A stretch of 64,000 nucleotides of DNA, taken from NCBI RefSeq assembly GCF_918797505.1, contig NC_092800.1:40963430-41027429 (forward strand), given 5' to 3'. Made by a program: the position numbers and the translations under genes. The DNA is from Bemisia tabaci (Eukaryota; Arthropoda; Insecta; Hemiptera; Aleyrodidae). Positions within the stretch are counted from its first letter, which is position 1. The number at the start of each line of letters is the position of its first letter. Under the pieces are notes generated by a model, which saw nothing but the letters and a program-made list of their open reading frames with translations, had not been told where the DNA came from and searched no databases. Shown piece after piece: positions 1-11,439 of the stretch.

Positions 1-29
1 ATGAATACACTTCCCGGGTAACTGTGCGT

Positions 30-225
30 CGCACAGTGGACCAAGCCAACACAAGAGGTCAGAAATGCAACTTTTGGCTATAATTTCTAAATTTGATGTT
101 TATTTAGTCTCAAATTCGATTTTAAGGGATGTTTTTGGACGGAAATTTGACGAAATAAACCAATGGAGCCACTCTTAAACTTCCTTGTTTCTTATTTTTG
201 AAAGTATAAGCTGATCATCAATTCA
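30..225 (+). mobile_element. Family A element, copy 1, right end lost
   Basis: Starts with the family A terminus CGCACAGTGGA and continues with the same interior as the copies at 297, 30113 and 34777 (a TTTGATGTTTATTT block followed by an AACCAATGGA..CCACT block). The right inverted terminus is missing. The preceding AACTGTGCG resembles the right end of another copy, so copies 1 and 2 appear to sit head to tail, about 267 bp apart. No coding capacity. Confidence 0.55.
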
Positions 226-296
226 TCTCATTTACGAGAATCGAAATGACGGAGTTCTTTGACGTCAGTCAGTGTACTTTCGGGGTAACTGTGCAT

Positions 297-499
297 CGCA
301 CAGTGGAGCATTAATTTTTTGGCTAGAATTTCAAATGTTGATGTTTATTTCGTCGCAAATTCAAATTCAAGGGTGTTTCTGGACGCAAATTTTATGATAA
401 AACCACCCTTAAACTTTCTTGTAGCATATTTTCGAAAGTTTAAGCTTTCAAAGTCGCCAGATTTTGTCCGACTTCTCCATCGACTGGGTCCAGTGTGCG
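297..499 (+). mobile_element. Family A element, copy 2
   Basis: Left terminus CGCACAGTGGA at 297-307 and right terminus TCCAGTGTGCG ending at 499 form an imperfect inverted repeat. The interior matches copy 1. This is a short non-autonomous inverted-repeat element, or a monomer of a satellite-like repeat; head-to-tail copies here and near 48 kb allow either reading. Confidence 0.65.
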
Positions 500-2033
500 T
501 GGGTATAAAAAGCGGGTAAGCGGACGCATTGGAACTGACACAACGACTCCATAGAGGCGAGTTGATCGCATTACTCATGAAAGCGCTGAGAACAGCCCGA
601 ACTGACAACCGGAGTTGCTCGTTCGGACGCCGATAGTTTTTCCGGCCTCCCGATCGGTGGGAAAGGGATATCGGGCACGACAGGGCACCCTCGCTGCCCC
701 TCCCCGGGTGCAGTGCCCCCCCCCCCCCCCCACGCGGTCCTTCCGTGCGCCGCTGCACCGACGAAATTCTCAAGCGATGCCCATTGATTCGCGCTTTTGT
801 GATCGCATTTGAATGCTTCGATTGCCATTCAACCGCTGTTGCCTCGCGGTGTCCTTCAATTTTTGTCCCCTGCCCTTTTTTACCTTTTGAGTGCAGGGAT
901 TGTGGCTATCCTTCAGCCTTGCTATCAACGGAACAGCAGTACATCGACCGAATTTTTGAAATCAAGTTAGTTTTTTCGCAAATCAATAGTTCGAATAATG
1001 ATTATCAATTACACGTACGCGCTCACGTAAAAATAAAACCTCTCTACTTTTGCACCTTTAAATGTCAGAAAATTGTCATAGTTCAAATACTTAATAGGTC
1101 TGGTAGTCGAATTAGTTGAATCGGTCCGCTACAATAGTGGTTAGTTAGTGCCAAAAATGAGAATTCGAGAAAAATGGCAATAACCGTTCTAATAATAAGT
1201 AGTTAGTTAGTCAATTTATTACGACGATTAGCAACTAGGCTATTTACGTCGGCGACCAGGGATTTACCTTAAATGTTTAAATTTACTCGCTTAAAGAGCT
1301 TTAAAATTTCGATGATTACTTCTGGATCGTAGAACTGAAAGGATGAATGTTTGGAGGGAGGTGATTTTGAATTTTGATGCATGTAGCGTAGGTTTTTGGG
1401 CAAGTAAAGCAAAATTTGGTCGATTGTAAGGGAAGTATGTTTCGTCTAAGTTCAACGAGTCTAGTTTACACGGATCGAATTATTCCTTTAAAAACAGCGA
1501 AATTCATCTGAGTGGCTGTTCAAAAAATGTGCAACGCTCTAGGGATTTTAGGAGTTTACGTTACGAGTGCGTTACAGGGGGATGTTCAAGGCTGCGTCAC
1601 GTTACGCTGAAACGGGCGCATAACGTCGAAATTTTGGAAATCTAAAATCGACGCGAGGTGGCAATTTTTTATACGAAATTCATCGCAAAAAAGCCATAGC
1701 AGGGAGAAGGTCGAACTGAGTATTACTGATGTTTTCCTAGAGAGTTGTAAATTCGGGTTACGGGCGAGTTACGCGCGGTAGGGGGCGAGGAATCAAGTAT
1801 CCAAGTTAGTATTTTTAGCGCCTCGTAATTTATGACCCCCCTTCTCCCGTTTATAAAAATCGAGTGTTTTGAGAGAGCAGTAAGTGCGGACAAATTGACG
1901 TCATTTCCGACGAAATCGCAGTAAGTTCACAGCCTCCCAGCTCGAACGAGGGGGTGTAATAGAATTGATTCGCAGGTCGGGAGGGGGTGGAGTCAGCTGT
2001 GAATTGCGCAACCTCGACGAAGCTTTGAGCTTT
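500..2033. other. No gene recognised
   Basis: Only short open frames on either strand and nothing with recognisable protein character. It holds the C-run at 716-731 and, around 1551-1625, a few GTTACG/GTAACG words like those at 22.7 kb. Confidence 0.5.
716..731. repeat. C homopolymer, 16 bp
   Basis: An uninterrupted run of 16 C. It is one of more than a dozen G or C tracts of 10 bp or more spread through the window. Confidence 0.95.
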
Positions 2034-2165
2034 CAATTGGACGTATCTCTGTCGAACGGAACTATGTGCATCAAGACGTGAGCCCTGAGACCCATGGGAA
2101 TACATGCATAACACGGCTCACGTCATGATGCACATAGTTCCGTTCGACAGAAATCCGTCCAATTG
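2034..2165. mobile_element. Family B palindromic element, copy 1 (long form)
   Basis: A nearly complete hairpin bounded by CAATTGGACG and CGTCCAATTG. The arms contain CGAACGGAACTATGTGCAT and its complement, and the inner arms read GTGAGCCCTG / GGCTCACG. Closely related long copies lie at 53051 and 59541, and shorter relatives at 18570, 19586 and 34505. MITE-like, non-coding. Confidence 0.8.
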
Positions 2166-2459
2166 AATTTATCCAATACCCGCGATTCCGTGTCATACAC
2201 GTCGCGCTTAAGTTGTACATGCTCATTGCTCGCCGCCCGCCCGCGTCGACGTCACGTTGCCCTGGAAACAGCGGATTTTTCATCCTCTTACGAGAACTTT
2301 CCGACGGACGGATTTTTGAACCTTAATTGAGAGCTTGGTTCATTGACCGTCATCAGTCGGTCCCTTCGTATCCGATCACGGGCTCCAGGTGTCCCAATCG
2401 TCAGAACGATTTCCTATCAAGGTTTTTCTTCCTTTTTCCCCAACGTAAAATACTCAATT

Positions 2460-2698
2460 GAGGGGCTTGGAGGACAAGGCGCATAAGTGCAGCTTTTGAA
2501 AAAATTGAGCTATTAATGATTTCAAGTAAAACTAGCCTTAATGCATATTCTGTGAAATATTCGCTCCCAAATTCCAATTTTCAATTTTCGGTTTGAACTT
2601 TCTTTCGCCGTAAGGATCCATGTACTTTCGAAGCATCAAACATGTATTTCTCGAAACAGCAAAAACTGCACCTGTGCGCCTTAACCTCCAAGCCCTTA
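2460..2698 (-). mobile_element. Family O element, copy 1
   Basis: Ends are GGGGCTTGGAGGACAAGGCG and its approximate inverse (..CTCCAAGCCCTT). The same termini and interior occur in opposite orientation at 62475-62729 and as a partial copy at 61462. The interior includes an ATTTCTCGAAA..GCAAAAACTGCA block. About 240 bp, no coding potential. Confidence 0.7.
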
Positions 2699-2747
2699 AT
2701 TGGGATACGTTCTGCAATAAACCACTAGACAAGGTGCAAATGGGTCT

Positions 2748-3336
2748 GTTGCACGCAAGAGATACAGCTAAATAAATTTACACTCCACTGATTCAGTCGG
2801 AGTTAAATCACGCAGGGCAGGTCAAAAAGTCTGAAATCCATTCCATAATGCGCGATTTGCGTATAGTACTTTTTCAAGTTTCTCGCGTCTACGGGCAATA
2901 TTTCTCAGCCACCGGGGACCAAGTTTGCACAGGCAGAGGGTAAGGAAGACCTACCCAAAGTAAACAAACGATTAACTAACTTTTTTTCTATTTTATGATT
3001 TCATTTGTTTTCAAGCGTTTGTTTCCTTCTTCTTTCTTCATTTTGCAAAAAATAAGAACCTTTGAATCAATTGAAATCTTCCGCAAGGAGAGCATAAAAC
3101 AGTTTGCAAGATTGTCTGTTTATTTAAGCGAGGTCTCTTTTCGGGCAAACCTGATTGCCAGCCACCAAGAAAAACTGCCCGCGTACGCGGTAAATTTTAA
3201 AAAGTTTGTTACATTCTACGCACATTGCGCGCTAAAGAGTAGATTTCAGACTTTTCTGATGTGTCCAACCTGATTTTCGAGCAAATTTCTCCTAAAAATG
3301 TGTATTCAGTTGGCTCTATCTCTCGAAAATTGTTTA
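2748..3336. mobile_element. Family TT foldback element, copy 1
   Basis: The left arm (about 2748-2905) and right arm (about 3170-3336) are inverted relatives: TTGCACGCAAGAGATACAGC and a degraded complement, then blocks around GCGCGATTTGCG / CACATTGCGCGC and TCAAAAAGTCTGAAATC / GATTTCAGACTTTTCTGA. The right-arm sequence recurs at 58330-58505. A CCACTAGACAAGGT motif just outside the left end resembles the family N terminus. Confidence 0.6.
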
Positions 3337-3458
3337 ATTTACACATTATTTAGACAGTTCTCTCATAAAATAGCCTTTTTGTGAAATAGCTTACAGTGCA
3401 TCAAGCGGGAACCAACGGAACATGGAAATAGAGGAAGGGAAAGGACTCGCGTTGATGA

Positions 3459-3605
3459 CGGCGCAGAGATACAACTATTCGTACTTGATGGATGTCCGTG
3501 TTGCATCTGCAAAATTGAAGGCGCGGTGGCGTGAGGCCGCGTAAACTCGCAACGATTCGACTCTATGCACTGCCAATGAGGTGTCGCTCGGATACGTGAG
3601 AAGAT
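3459..3605 (+). repeat. Family P dispersed repeat, copy 1
   Basis: About 147 bp starting GGCGCAGAGATACAACTATT, with a central AAATTGAAGGCGCG and a closing GAGGTGTCGCTC. It matches 36364-36505 along its length and part of 60108-60194 in reverse. No terminal inverted repeats seen. Repeat class unknown. Confidence 0.65.
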
Positions 3606-3962
3606 ATCGCTTTAGCCAGTGCAATCGAACTCTGATAGTCCTCATGCTGGGGCTGGAAGCGCAACTCAATTGCCCATGATTCAGCCATCGGCAATCTAGC
3701 ACTGGTTACCAGATTTTGCGGGAATCACATATGATTTGAAATCTAGTAACCACTACATTCTATTACGGTTCTTTGACACCTTATTTGTTTTCTGTGTGGA
3801 TGATTGAAAATCGACGAATATTATTGTCAATATTCTAAAAGGGATCCTTTTCATTTTCATGTTAGGCTAGTATCAGGCAAGGCAGCCGTAAGTGCTATCC
3901 TCTGTATGCTCTTGAGGCTAGTTTAAAGTTAGAATTTGGCAGGAAATGGAATACATTTATTT
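3606..3962. other. No feature recognised
   Basis: AT-rich sequence without a convincing frame or repeat. Confidence 0.5.
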
Positions 3963-4222
3963 GGATCGCATTCAGCAGAAAGGAACCAGCACAATTCAGT
4001 GTTGCTAAAATTTTGCTTCTACATAATCATCTAAAACATCTACCCAAATAGCAAATAGTTGTTGCTTCCCACCAAAAAAATTGTTAATTTTAAAGGGATA
4101 TACGAGTACTTGTGTAAATTTTGATACTGTACATATATTTAGTATTTTTAGGAGAAAAAACGAATTTGCACGATTTTGGAAACACTGTAATCACGCTGGT
4201 TCCTTTTTGTTAAATGCGATCG
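3963..4222. mobile_element. Diverged relative of family G
   Basis: Inverted ends GGATCGCATTCAGCAGAAAG and (right) CTTTTTGTTAAATGCGATC resemble the family G termini, but the interior differs from the standard G copies. Possibly a separate subfamily that shares the terminal motif. Confidence 0.55.
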
Positions 4223-4886
4223 ACACTAAAGTAAAGCTCTTTTTGGCTCTCCGGCGGAATTAAGGCTGTTTCGTCTGAAACAAGGTCAATATTAGGCCGC
4301 ACCCACAGCTTTCTCATAAATCTCGTTTTTATAGAAATAAAACAAATTTTGATTTTTAAGCTGTTTCAGTGATTTAATCTTGAGGGGGTTAGATGCATTT
4401 CGAAAGAGATTAGATTCCTAAAATTTGAGCTTTACGGCTCTTTTTCCCCATCACGGCAGAGCTGGTGGTTTCGGCAACTACGGTGGTTGGACCTGTCCGC
4501 CCGTCAGTCGGCGCGGCAGCCACCATCCTGCGGTTTCTGACATCATCATCTATTCGCCTCTGCGTCATGTTACGCCGCCAATAAAACTGTGGAGCCCGAA
4601 ATGAATAGATTAATAATACGGGCTTATTTCAGCCGTGTTCCCCGACCGCTTTTCAAAACTCCTTTGTTCTCCGATTCGGTATCCACCGAAACCCGACCGA
4701 ATCGGACAGAGGGCGGATTTCAGCCGCAACTTTGCCATCCCGAATTCAGCGTGACGTCACAGAACTCATCGAGAATGTAAAATGGCACACCCACCTGACA
4801 CGCTAAAAATGGAGCATCTCTTTGTGGCCATCAATAGGAAGAGGCAGCATTTTATTAAATTTATTTTTGTAGCGTCACACGAAAAA
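4223..4886. other. No gene recognised
   Basis: Mixed-composition sequence with a moderately GC-rich stretch at 4470-4600. Open frames are short and unlike any family I know. Confidence 0.5.
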
Positions 4887-4888
4887 TA

Positions 4889-5099
4889 CACCGAACAAGA
4901 AGTGAAGTTGATTTAACATTCTGGATGTAAAAAAAGTGTTCGAGAACCTATTAAATGCTGAATTACCCGTTACAGCAGTTACTCTAGCAATGACAAGATG
5001 TAAATCTAAGCACTGTGGCGGGTAATTCAGCAATTTACAAGTTCTCGAACACTTTTTTTACATCCAGAATGTTAAATCAACTTCACTTTTTTTTCGGTG
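4889..5099. mobile_element. Family M foldback MITE with TA duplication
   Basis: 211 bp bounded by CACCGAA and TTCGGTG, with TA directly outside each end (4887-4888 and 5100-5101). Long inverted arms include GAAGTTGATTTAACATTCTG and its complement, an A-run / T-run and GTTCGAGAAC. This fits a Tc1/mariner-style TA target, or the CACTG-type elements described elsewhere in the window. Only one copy seen here. Confidence 0.8.
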
Positions 5100-5131
5100 T
5101 AGTAGGTATTAAGAGTATCGGCGGAATGTCA

Positions 5132-5240
5132 GCGGGCTGATTATCGAAATTATTGGAAAAATCTATAGACAAAGAGGAAATGCCGCGATACTATCGGTGG
5201 GATTTTTGTGATTTTGGTCTAGTGAAACTTGGACAAATCG
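5132..5240 (+). mobile_element. Family E element, left-end fragment
   Basis: Begins GCGGGCTGATTATCGAAATT and runs through ATAGACAAAGAGGAAAT and TCGGTGGGATT, matching the left part of the E copies at 45533 and 56889. The rest of the element is absent. Confidence 0.6.
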
Positions 5241-5460
5241 GGAACCCCTACCCGCCCCTTAAAGTCCGCGCACACTTTCTAGATGATGATATTTGGGTAC
5301 GGCACTTGCTCAATATCCGCTCGGCTGCTACTAGAAGGGGGTGGAGGACAAGTTGTAAGATTTGAGGTCTGACTCGGGGATGAGCTGATGATAAATGCTG
5401 CGTAACTAGACAATGCAAAGTTGCCGCATTGAGGGAAAAATAGCTTATATCACGCCCCTA

Positions 5461-6132
5461 TACAGGGTGGTCCATCGTGTCTAACTCAAGTAGTCAAAGA
5501 TTTGAAACTTGGAGAACGTCCCTGAGGTTAGAGGAAGCACAATTTTGCCCCTCCTCCTTTAAAAAAGTGAAGGAGCCCTCTTGATTGGGCAACTGGCCCT
5601 AACTTTTTTCAAATAGAAAGACCCCTCTTGTTCGAAAGAACACAAGATAAGAAAAACTTTCGCGCTAACCCGTTGTCAATATCTCACTGTTTCAAAATAA
5701 CGACCAGCTAAATTTCAAAATGACCGATTTTTTTTTTTTTTTTTTTTTTTTTTTACATTAATTTTTCTCGTGTAAAAATACCCACAGATACCGATTTCCA
5801 GGCAAATCTATCTGCAAAAACTGAGGTGCCCATTTTTGGCCAGTTTAAACATTAACCAGCCGCCATTTCGAAACGGTTTGAGAGAATGACCTCGGGTTGG
5901 TGTGATAATTTTCCTTTTTTATACCATTTAGAAGTAATATCACAAGAAGAGTTTCTTTCTGAATGATTTAAAAAAAAAAAAAAAAAAGTGGGGTCTCTTG
6001 TCCCTCCAAGGAAGCTCCTGTTCCTTCCAGGGGCACCAAAAAGTGGCCATCGGGCATCCTCTAAGTTCAAAACTCTATCTTGATTGGAAAAATCGTAAGA
6101 GAGGTTGGAAGGGGCTTATGGATCACCCTGTA
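5461..6132. mobile_element. 0.67 kb inverted-repeat element, ACAGGGTG termini (family LL)
   Basis: Left end TACAGGGTGGTCCAT and right end ATGGATCACCCTGTA are inverted, with TA at each boundary, consistent with a TA target. The interior contains a T-run of 27 (5728-5754) and an A-run (about 5971-5987), and has no frame resembling a transposase. Probably a non-autonomous Tc1/mariner-like element. Confidence 0.65.
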
Positions 6133-7794
6133 CGTATCGCCAGAAGACGATTCGGCAACCTGAAGGCTGAAAGTATGCGTGTCTGAAAATCGGGCCCTTG
6201 AAACGGAAACACCTTTGCGCGACTCATGGAATTCCTCGTGCCTCTCACTGAGCTTGGAGCTTTATGACGGATAATTCGGCAGCGATGGGGGAGGAAGCGC
6301 GTGTCTGGAGCATCAGTCATTGTTTAAGATTCGGGGACGGCTAAGTCGGGGGATTATCGGATTTACAGTTGCAGTTTGGAGCCTACAGCTCATAATTACA
6401 AGTTAACGAAGCGCGAGATTTCTCCGACTAAGTAATTTCGTCATTGTCCCCACGCCCGGTATCCTCTCGTTTCATCGTCGCTTTCCATTCGACTCCAGTC
6501 CCTTTGCACTGAGAGTTGGGCCACGTGGGAACTGTGTTCCATTGGCATACGTTTCTCGCCAGAGTTTTTCGATTTGTCGATTCATCGATTAATCGACCTT
6601 TTGAAGAGTAGAAAATCGAGTAATCAATTAATGATCAAATGGAATCAAAATGAGCCTGTTCATAGAGGTTGATAAAATATTTCTCGAATAGATAACTATT
6701 CGCGCTTCTGAGTATGTTTGTTGCCTATGCACAGAAATTGAAGGCGATTTCAGTTAGACGATTTCTCCAAACAGAATCGCACATCATTTATTGGTTCATT
6801 CAAAGCATGTAGCTGAATAACTTTGTTTTCGAATAGCTTGCTATTCTTTCTATGCAGTAGATTCGATACTCTTCTTTACTCTTCATTTTTCCAGCATTTT
6901 TTCTCCCTCTCTTTTCGCTGGATAGCGTCTGATCACCGCTTCTCAGACTTTAATCTATGACAATAGACGGACTTTTGCGATCAAATACTATACGCTTTTG
7001 TATCAGTACTTTTTAATGTTTTACTTATATATTATGTTGTCATATTATATGAGTATAGTTCTTATGCCTTCCTAGTCAGTGAAATGTATTCAGGCGGCTT
7101 TCAGAATAAGGCTAAGAAAGCGTCCTTGAAACAGGGCTGTGGAGTTTTTTAAAAAAAGTTAAAATTGTCATTTTTCAGGGACAATTCGACGTTATTATTT
7201 TCTCTAGGGGAATAAAAACTAGCCGATTTCAAGACTTGTATCTTGAGTAAAAATCTAAGTTCTTTGTAGCAAACTGACGAATTAATGTTTAATTAAATTG
7301 GGAGCGTAGTAAATTTTCATAATTTCCACAAAGAACCACAACGTCGCATTTTCACCAAAAACCGTGCACAGATTACCATAGTAAAAAATTAAGTGTCAAC
7401 GGAACTATTTGCGAAACATTACACAACGGATTACGTAATTACTGCTTTTAGCGACCCGCAGCATCAGCGGAAAATGGGACAAAGATTGCCGTTCCTTTTT
7501 CGTTCAAAGCGTCTGATGCAGGAAAGAAAATGTGGCACCTTCGTTGTGCATTTCAAAGTCGGCAGACAGCACTTATACCCCGCGTCCGCTGTCGGCAGAA
7601 AGAGAAGTGCTGGATTTAGCACTAGCAACTCCTACTTAACCCACGGCGCGGCACGGCCCGCTTTGATGAATGAGTCTGAAAAATAGAGTGGAGTTCGCCC
7701 CGTTTTCAAATCGCATGCTCGAACGGTAGTCATTGCCTTAAATCGAAGCGCCTCGATGAACTGGATGGATTTAAGGAAAACCAGCCTAAGTGCA
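6133..7794. other. No gene or repeat recognised
   Basis: About 1.7 kb with no convincing frame or recognised family. AT-rich from 6560, with several pyrimidine-rich stretches near 6880-6920. Confidence 0.5.
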
Positions 7795-8016
7795 CACTTG
7801 GAAAAATAGTCTCTTGGATGCAGAGTCCAGACTCTGAAAAATTTGACAAGAAAAAATACTCTTGATTCAATCGAATTTTTGCTTGAATCAAAAGAAATCC
7901 GCTTAAATTAAGAAACTTGGCTCTCGATTTAAGCAAAAATCCGATTGAGTCAAGGGTATTTTTTCTTGTCAAATGTTTTAAGGGTCTGGACTCAAGATCC
8001 AAGAAACTTTTTCTGC
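7795..8016. mobile_element. Family D foldback element, copy 1
   Basis: Matches the D consensus: TCTCTTGGAT near both ends, AGAGTCCAGACTC, AAGAAAAAATACTCTTGATT and AATCCGCTTAAAT, then the complementary arm. The terminal CACTTGGAAAAA is a variant of CACTGG. The right terminus is degraded. Confidence 0.75.
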
Positions 8017-9230
8017 CTAGATTGAGTTCCTGTTGATCGAGTTCACGCAAAGTAGGATATCTTGCACAAAAGTGGACACTCGCATATACGTCCAAATAGC
8101 AGCAATCATGGCTCGTTTTATATCATTCATAAATCTTAATTTTAGGAAAATATAATTAAATATAATTAGTATGTACCTTTCTTATCGTTTTTTAATTACC
8201 TTTTTTTGAGCGGTAGGAAAGTGATTATCCCATACTATATAAAAATATTTACATTTGTTCCGCAAGTCTCCTCCATATATTTTCCCTCAGCTAAGCTTTG
8301 CACTAAAATGCAAGTACTGAGTACCTCAATTCCTTTTCAAATTATTATTCTAGCACTGTGTGTAATTTCTAATTTATTGTATAATTCTAATTGATTTTGG
8401 TCTCTTTTTGTCGCAGGTATGATGATTGCCTGTATTCAGCATTATCGGTGATTCCTGGATTCAGGTTTTATTTTCTCCTTCCGTTTAGATTTTTGCATGC
8501 TACTGTCAAATCAAATTCTAAATCTAAAATTGAAAAACATTACTTCATTTCTGTTTTGGCCCTTCATTGCTTCACTAGAACGGAAATTCCGTTTGAAATA
8601 TCGATGGTGAAAGTGAAAAAGTGTGTCTTGGTTTACGGCGTTGCAGACTCCTTATCATGCTTTATTTTTCACATGGAAAACTAATGAAAATCGTTTTTTC
8701 TAAAACATCGGTGATTTTTCTTCCTATGTGAAGAATATTCCGTGAAAATAAGACATGATGTTGGTTGATTCGGTTTACTTTAAAAACAAATTAGGAGCGG
8801 AGATCTTGAAACACACCGTAATCGAGATATGCATTTTAGCAGTTTTACCATCGATTTGCTAAAGCTCATATTACAAAGATTCTGCCAAAATATCATTAAG
8901 TTATTATTTTTTGTATGTGTTTTACGCAGAATTCCACCGAAGATACATAAGTTCCCATACTCATTCTGAACTTGTCTAAATTTTTTGCTTTTGCCAATTA
9001 GTATGGGCGAGTGACATCTGTAATTTGGCATTTCGTCGTCTGAATCACTGTGTTCTTGCTCAGATTTTCAGCGGTGACTTTTCCGTGTTGAGTCAGTTTC
9101 AGTTTCCGCGAACTTTCGGTGACCGACTAATAAGTCTTCTGCCAGGAGTGCCAGGGCCTAGGACGAGTGACCATGCCCCGGTGTCGTCACTGAAACCAAA
9201 GCAAAGACCACGAGAGATTCCTGGATACCG
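8017..9230. other. No gene recognised
   Basis: AT-rich. Frames near 8206-8394 and 8391-8684 have no recognisable domain. At 8795-8830 a GCGGAGATCTTGAAACAC motif resembles words in family OO and at 47.07 kb. Confidence 0.5.
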
Positions 9231-9290
9231 AGAAGAGCAGGAGCGTGGCGTGGTTAGCGATGAATCAATTGATCTGCCATTTAAACCCAT

Positions 9291-9600
9291 GGAAAAAGAT
9301 CGATTATCAGAGTATACCTTAATAATCGATTCTTTACCATAGCTTCAAATGAGGAAATATCGATAATCGACGATTCGCTCTTCGGCACGGGAGGAAAGGT
9401 AGTTCATTGGCAGCATGGCTTGGAGAGGTTAAAGTAGGCTTGAACAAGTCCTGGAAAAAGATCGATTATCAGAGTATACCCAATAATCGATTCTTTACCA
9501 TAGCTTCAAATGAGGAAATATCGATAATCGACGATTCGCTCTTCGGCACCGGAGGAAAGGTAGTTCATTGGCAGCGGGCTTGGTGAGGTTAAGTAAGATA
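9291..9600 (+). repeat. Family Y tandem duplication with TATCGATA motifs
   Basis: Two nearly identical units begin at 9291 and 9453 (spacing 161-162 bp). Each carries GATCGATTATCAGAGTATAC, AATAATCGATTCTTTACC and an exact TATCGATA (9358-9365 and 9519-9526). Related sequence recurs at 52575-52625 and 61235-61365. TATCGATA is the Drosophila DREF-binding word; any regulatory role here is inference. Confidence 0.8.
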
Positions 9601-10034
9601 GGTCTTGAAATTGAAAGCCCATAACTAGAAAGTCGACGACCCGGCGGAGTGCGTCCGTCGGATCAGACAGGAACGAGACGGATAAAAAGGGGCCCTGCGA
9701 ATGTCTCACCGGCATTTTAATTTGCCGTAACCCCTGCGCTCCGCTCTGCCGAGGAAGAACCGCGTAACTCCACTGGAGACTCCCTTTAGATAGGGCGTTT
9801 TTGGTGAGCTCGGTTGTGCTAATGTCGAGCCGGGCGGCGAAAATAGGACCGCCACTCCGGATGCCGATTGGAGATGGCTAGACGTCTCAGCGCGCCCAGC
9901 GCGGATGCCAGAAGATGCACACTTTCAATGTGACCGCACCAAAAAAAAAAGGAGAAAGAATAGAAAGTTTTGCTTGAAATCTGCTTGATTTTTGACTCAG
10001 TGACACTCACACTGGTGAAGAAAACTATACAGGA
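9601..10034. other. No gene recognised, partly GC-rich
   Basis: Moderately GC-rich from about 9630 to 9900, then AT-rich with an A-run near 9943. No convincing coding signal. Confidence 0.5.
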
Positions 10035-10227
10035 CACTGAGAACGAAACTCCAACCGTGGAAGCCATACATACGGGCTATATAGATATACCGTCAGCGGT
10101 ACGGGCTCAGAGGCCGAAAGTTCCGGGTATGGCACCCGAAGCAGTCAAAGATACAGCTCCAGCATCTGGAACTTTTCGTCTCTGAATCCGGAGAGGCGGT
10201 ATGTCTACGTAGCCCGTACATTTTTTC
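10035..10227. mobile_element. Family K element, copy 1
   Basis: Starts CACTGAGAACGAAACTCC. The interior is a strong internal palindrome built around AAAGTTCCGGGTATGGCACC and CAGCATCTGGAACTTTTCG. It matches 40470-40658, where both CACTG termini survive; here the right end is eroded to TTTTTTCC. Confidence 0.7.
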
Positions 10228-10296
10228 CAAGGGATAGCCTAGACCTACCGTACCAGGCTTTTTTCTCGGTTATTTTAGGGTGGACGAAGTTCAAGT

Positions 10297-10436
10297 CGAG
10301 AGACCCTATCGTTAGCCCACACCCCCCCCCCCCCGGACTATGCCAACAACCCGCTCCAACCATTAGGATCGCTCCATGTTTTCTACGTCTTCTTTGTCCA
10401 TTGCTTTGTCTATCAATTTCAGTAATCAACCCGCTG
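10297..10436 (+). mobile_element. Family E element, right-half copy
   Basis: Carries the E signatures GAGACCCTATCGTTAG, CAACCATTAGGATCGCTCCA, GTCTTCTTTGTCCATTG and the terminal TTTCAGTAATCAACCCGC. A 13-bp C-run (10322-10334) sits where other copies have TCCATCATTTTCTCCC. The left end is missing. Confidence 0.7.
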
Positions 10437-10493
10437 TACGAAACCGCATCGATTTTTAGCAGGAACATTCGACTTACACAGTCTCAACAAGAC

Positions 10494-10710
10494 TACAAAG
10501 TCTCTTGGATCCAGAGTCCAGAATCTTAAAAAGTACTTTTAGAAAAAATTCTCTTGGTTCAATCGGATATTTGCTTGAATCAAAAGGAAATCTGTTTGGA
10601 TCAATAGGCTTGGATTTCGATCTAAGCGAAAATCCGATTAAAAAAGAGGTATTTTACCGTTTAATTTTTTAAGATTCTGTCCTTTGGATCCAAGAGACTC
10701 TTTTTCAGTG
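10494..10710. mobile_element. Family D foldback element, copy 2
   Basis: Arms carry TCTCTTGGATCCAGAGTCCA and the inverse GGATCCAAGAGACTC. The right terminus is TTTTTCAGTG followed by TA, and the left terminus is degraded to ACTACAAAG. The interior AATCGGATATTTGCTTGAAT pairs with GCGAAAATCCGATT. Confidence 0.75.
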
Positions 10711-11439
10711 TATTTGTAATAATTTGCAAGCAGTGGCATAGGTTAATTATGAAGAAGCAAAATCTGCAAAATGAAGAAGTCGATGAGCGTGCCCCGGAAT
10801 TAGCCGCATGGCAGCATTGCTGAGAAGTTAGAACACTCAAGACTTCATTAATCATTGAGACCATTAGGGATTTCAACTCCTCCACGGGGAGACTTCAGCT
10901 CTGATAGACGCATTTCAATTATTCTAATTCGGACAGCATTGATCAAAAATGCCTGTTCGCGTGGCCATTTTACAGAGAGCACTTACTTATTAGCAATACG
11001 CGGCAATGCTCATTGAAGCATTAAACCAAATGATGTCTCTTGATACTACATGAGATCGCCTTTGAAATTTCGTTTAATTTTTCACCTGAAATTTAAACAA
11101 GTTTGAAAAAAGTTATGAAAAATAGCCTACAATTTCAAATTATTGAATTTTAAAGGTTAATTTCTTCAAATCTCAAGTGCAATTTCATTCGTGAGATTCC
11201 AAATTTTTATTTTTCATAAAATTTTCCATCTCAGCTCCTGAATCAAATTTCCTAATCATAAAATCATTCCTAAAACATGTAGTTAAGCTTTTCCTCAAAA
11301 CGTCGTATGCGACTGTAAATCGCTGCATCCAATTGTCACTTTCACTAAACTGAACCTCCCCGAGAAATAGGAGCTTACCGCACAAGAACGCACATTTGGG
11401 TTGTTTAAACCGTAGCAAAGATTATATCGACGGCGAAAC
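10711..11439. other. No gene recognised
   Basis: AT-rich. Only short frames, and no repeat family assigned. Confidence 0.5.

Noticed and set aside
9025..9342. 105-codon frame before the Y duplication
   Set aside because: No domain, and the 3' part runs into the Y repeat.
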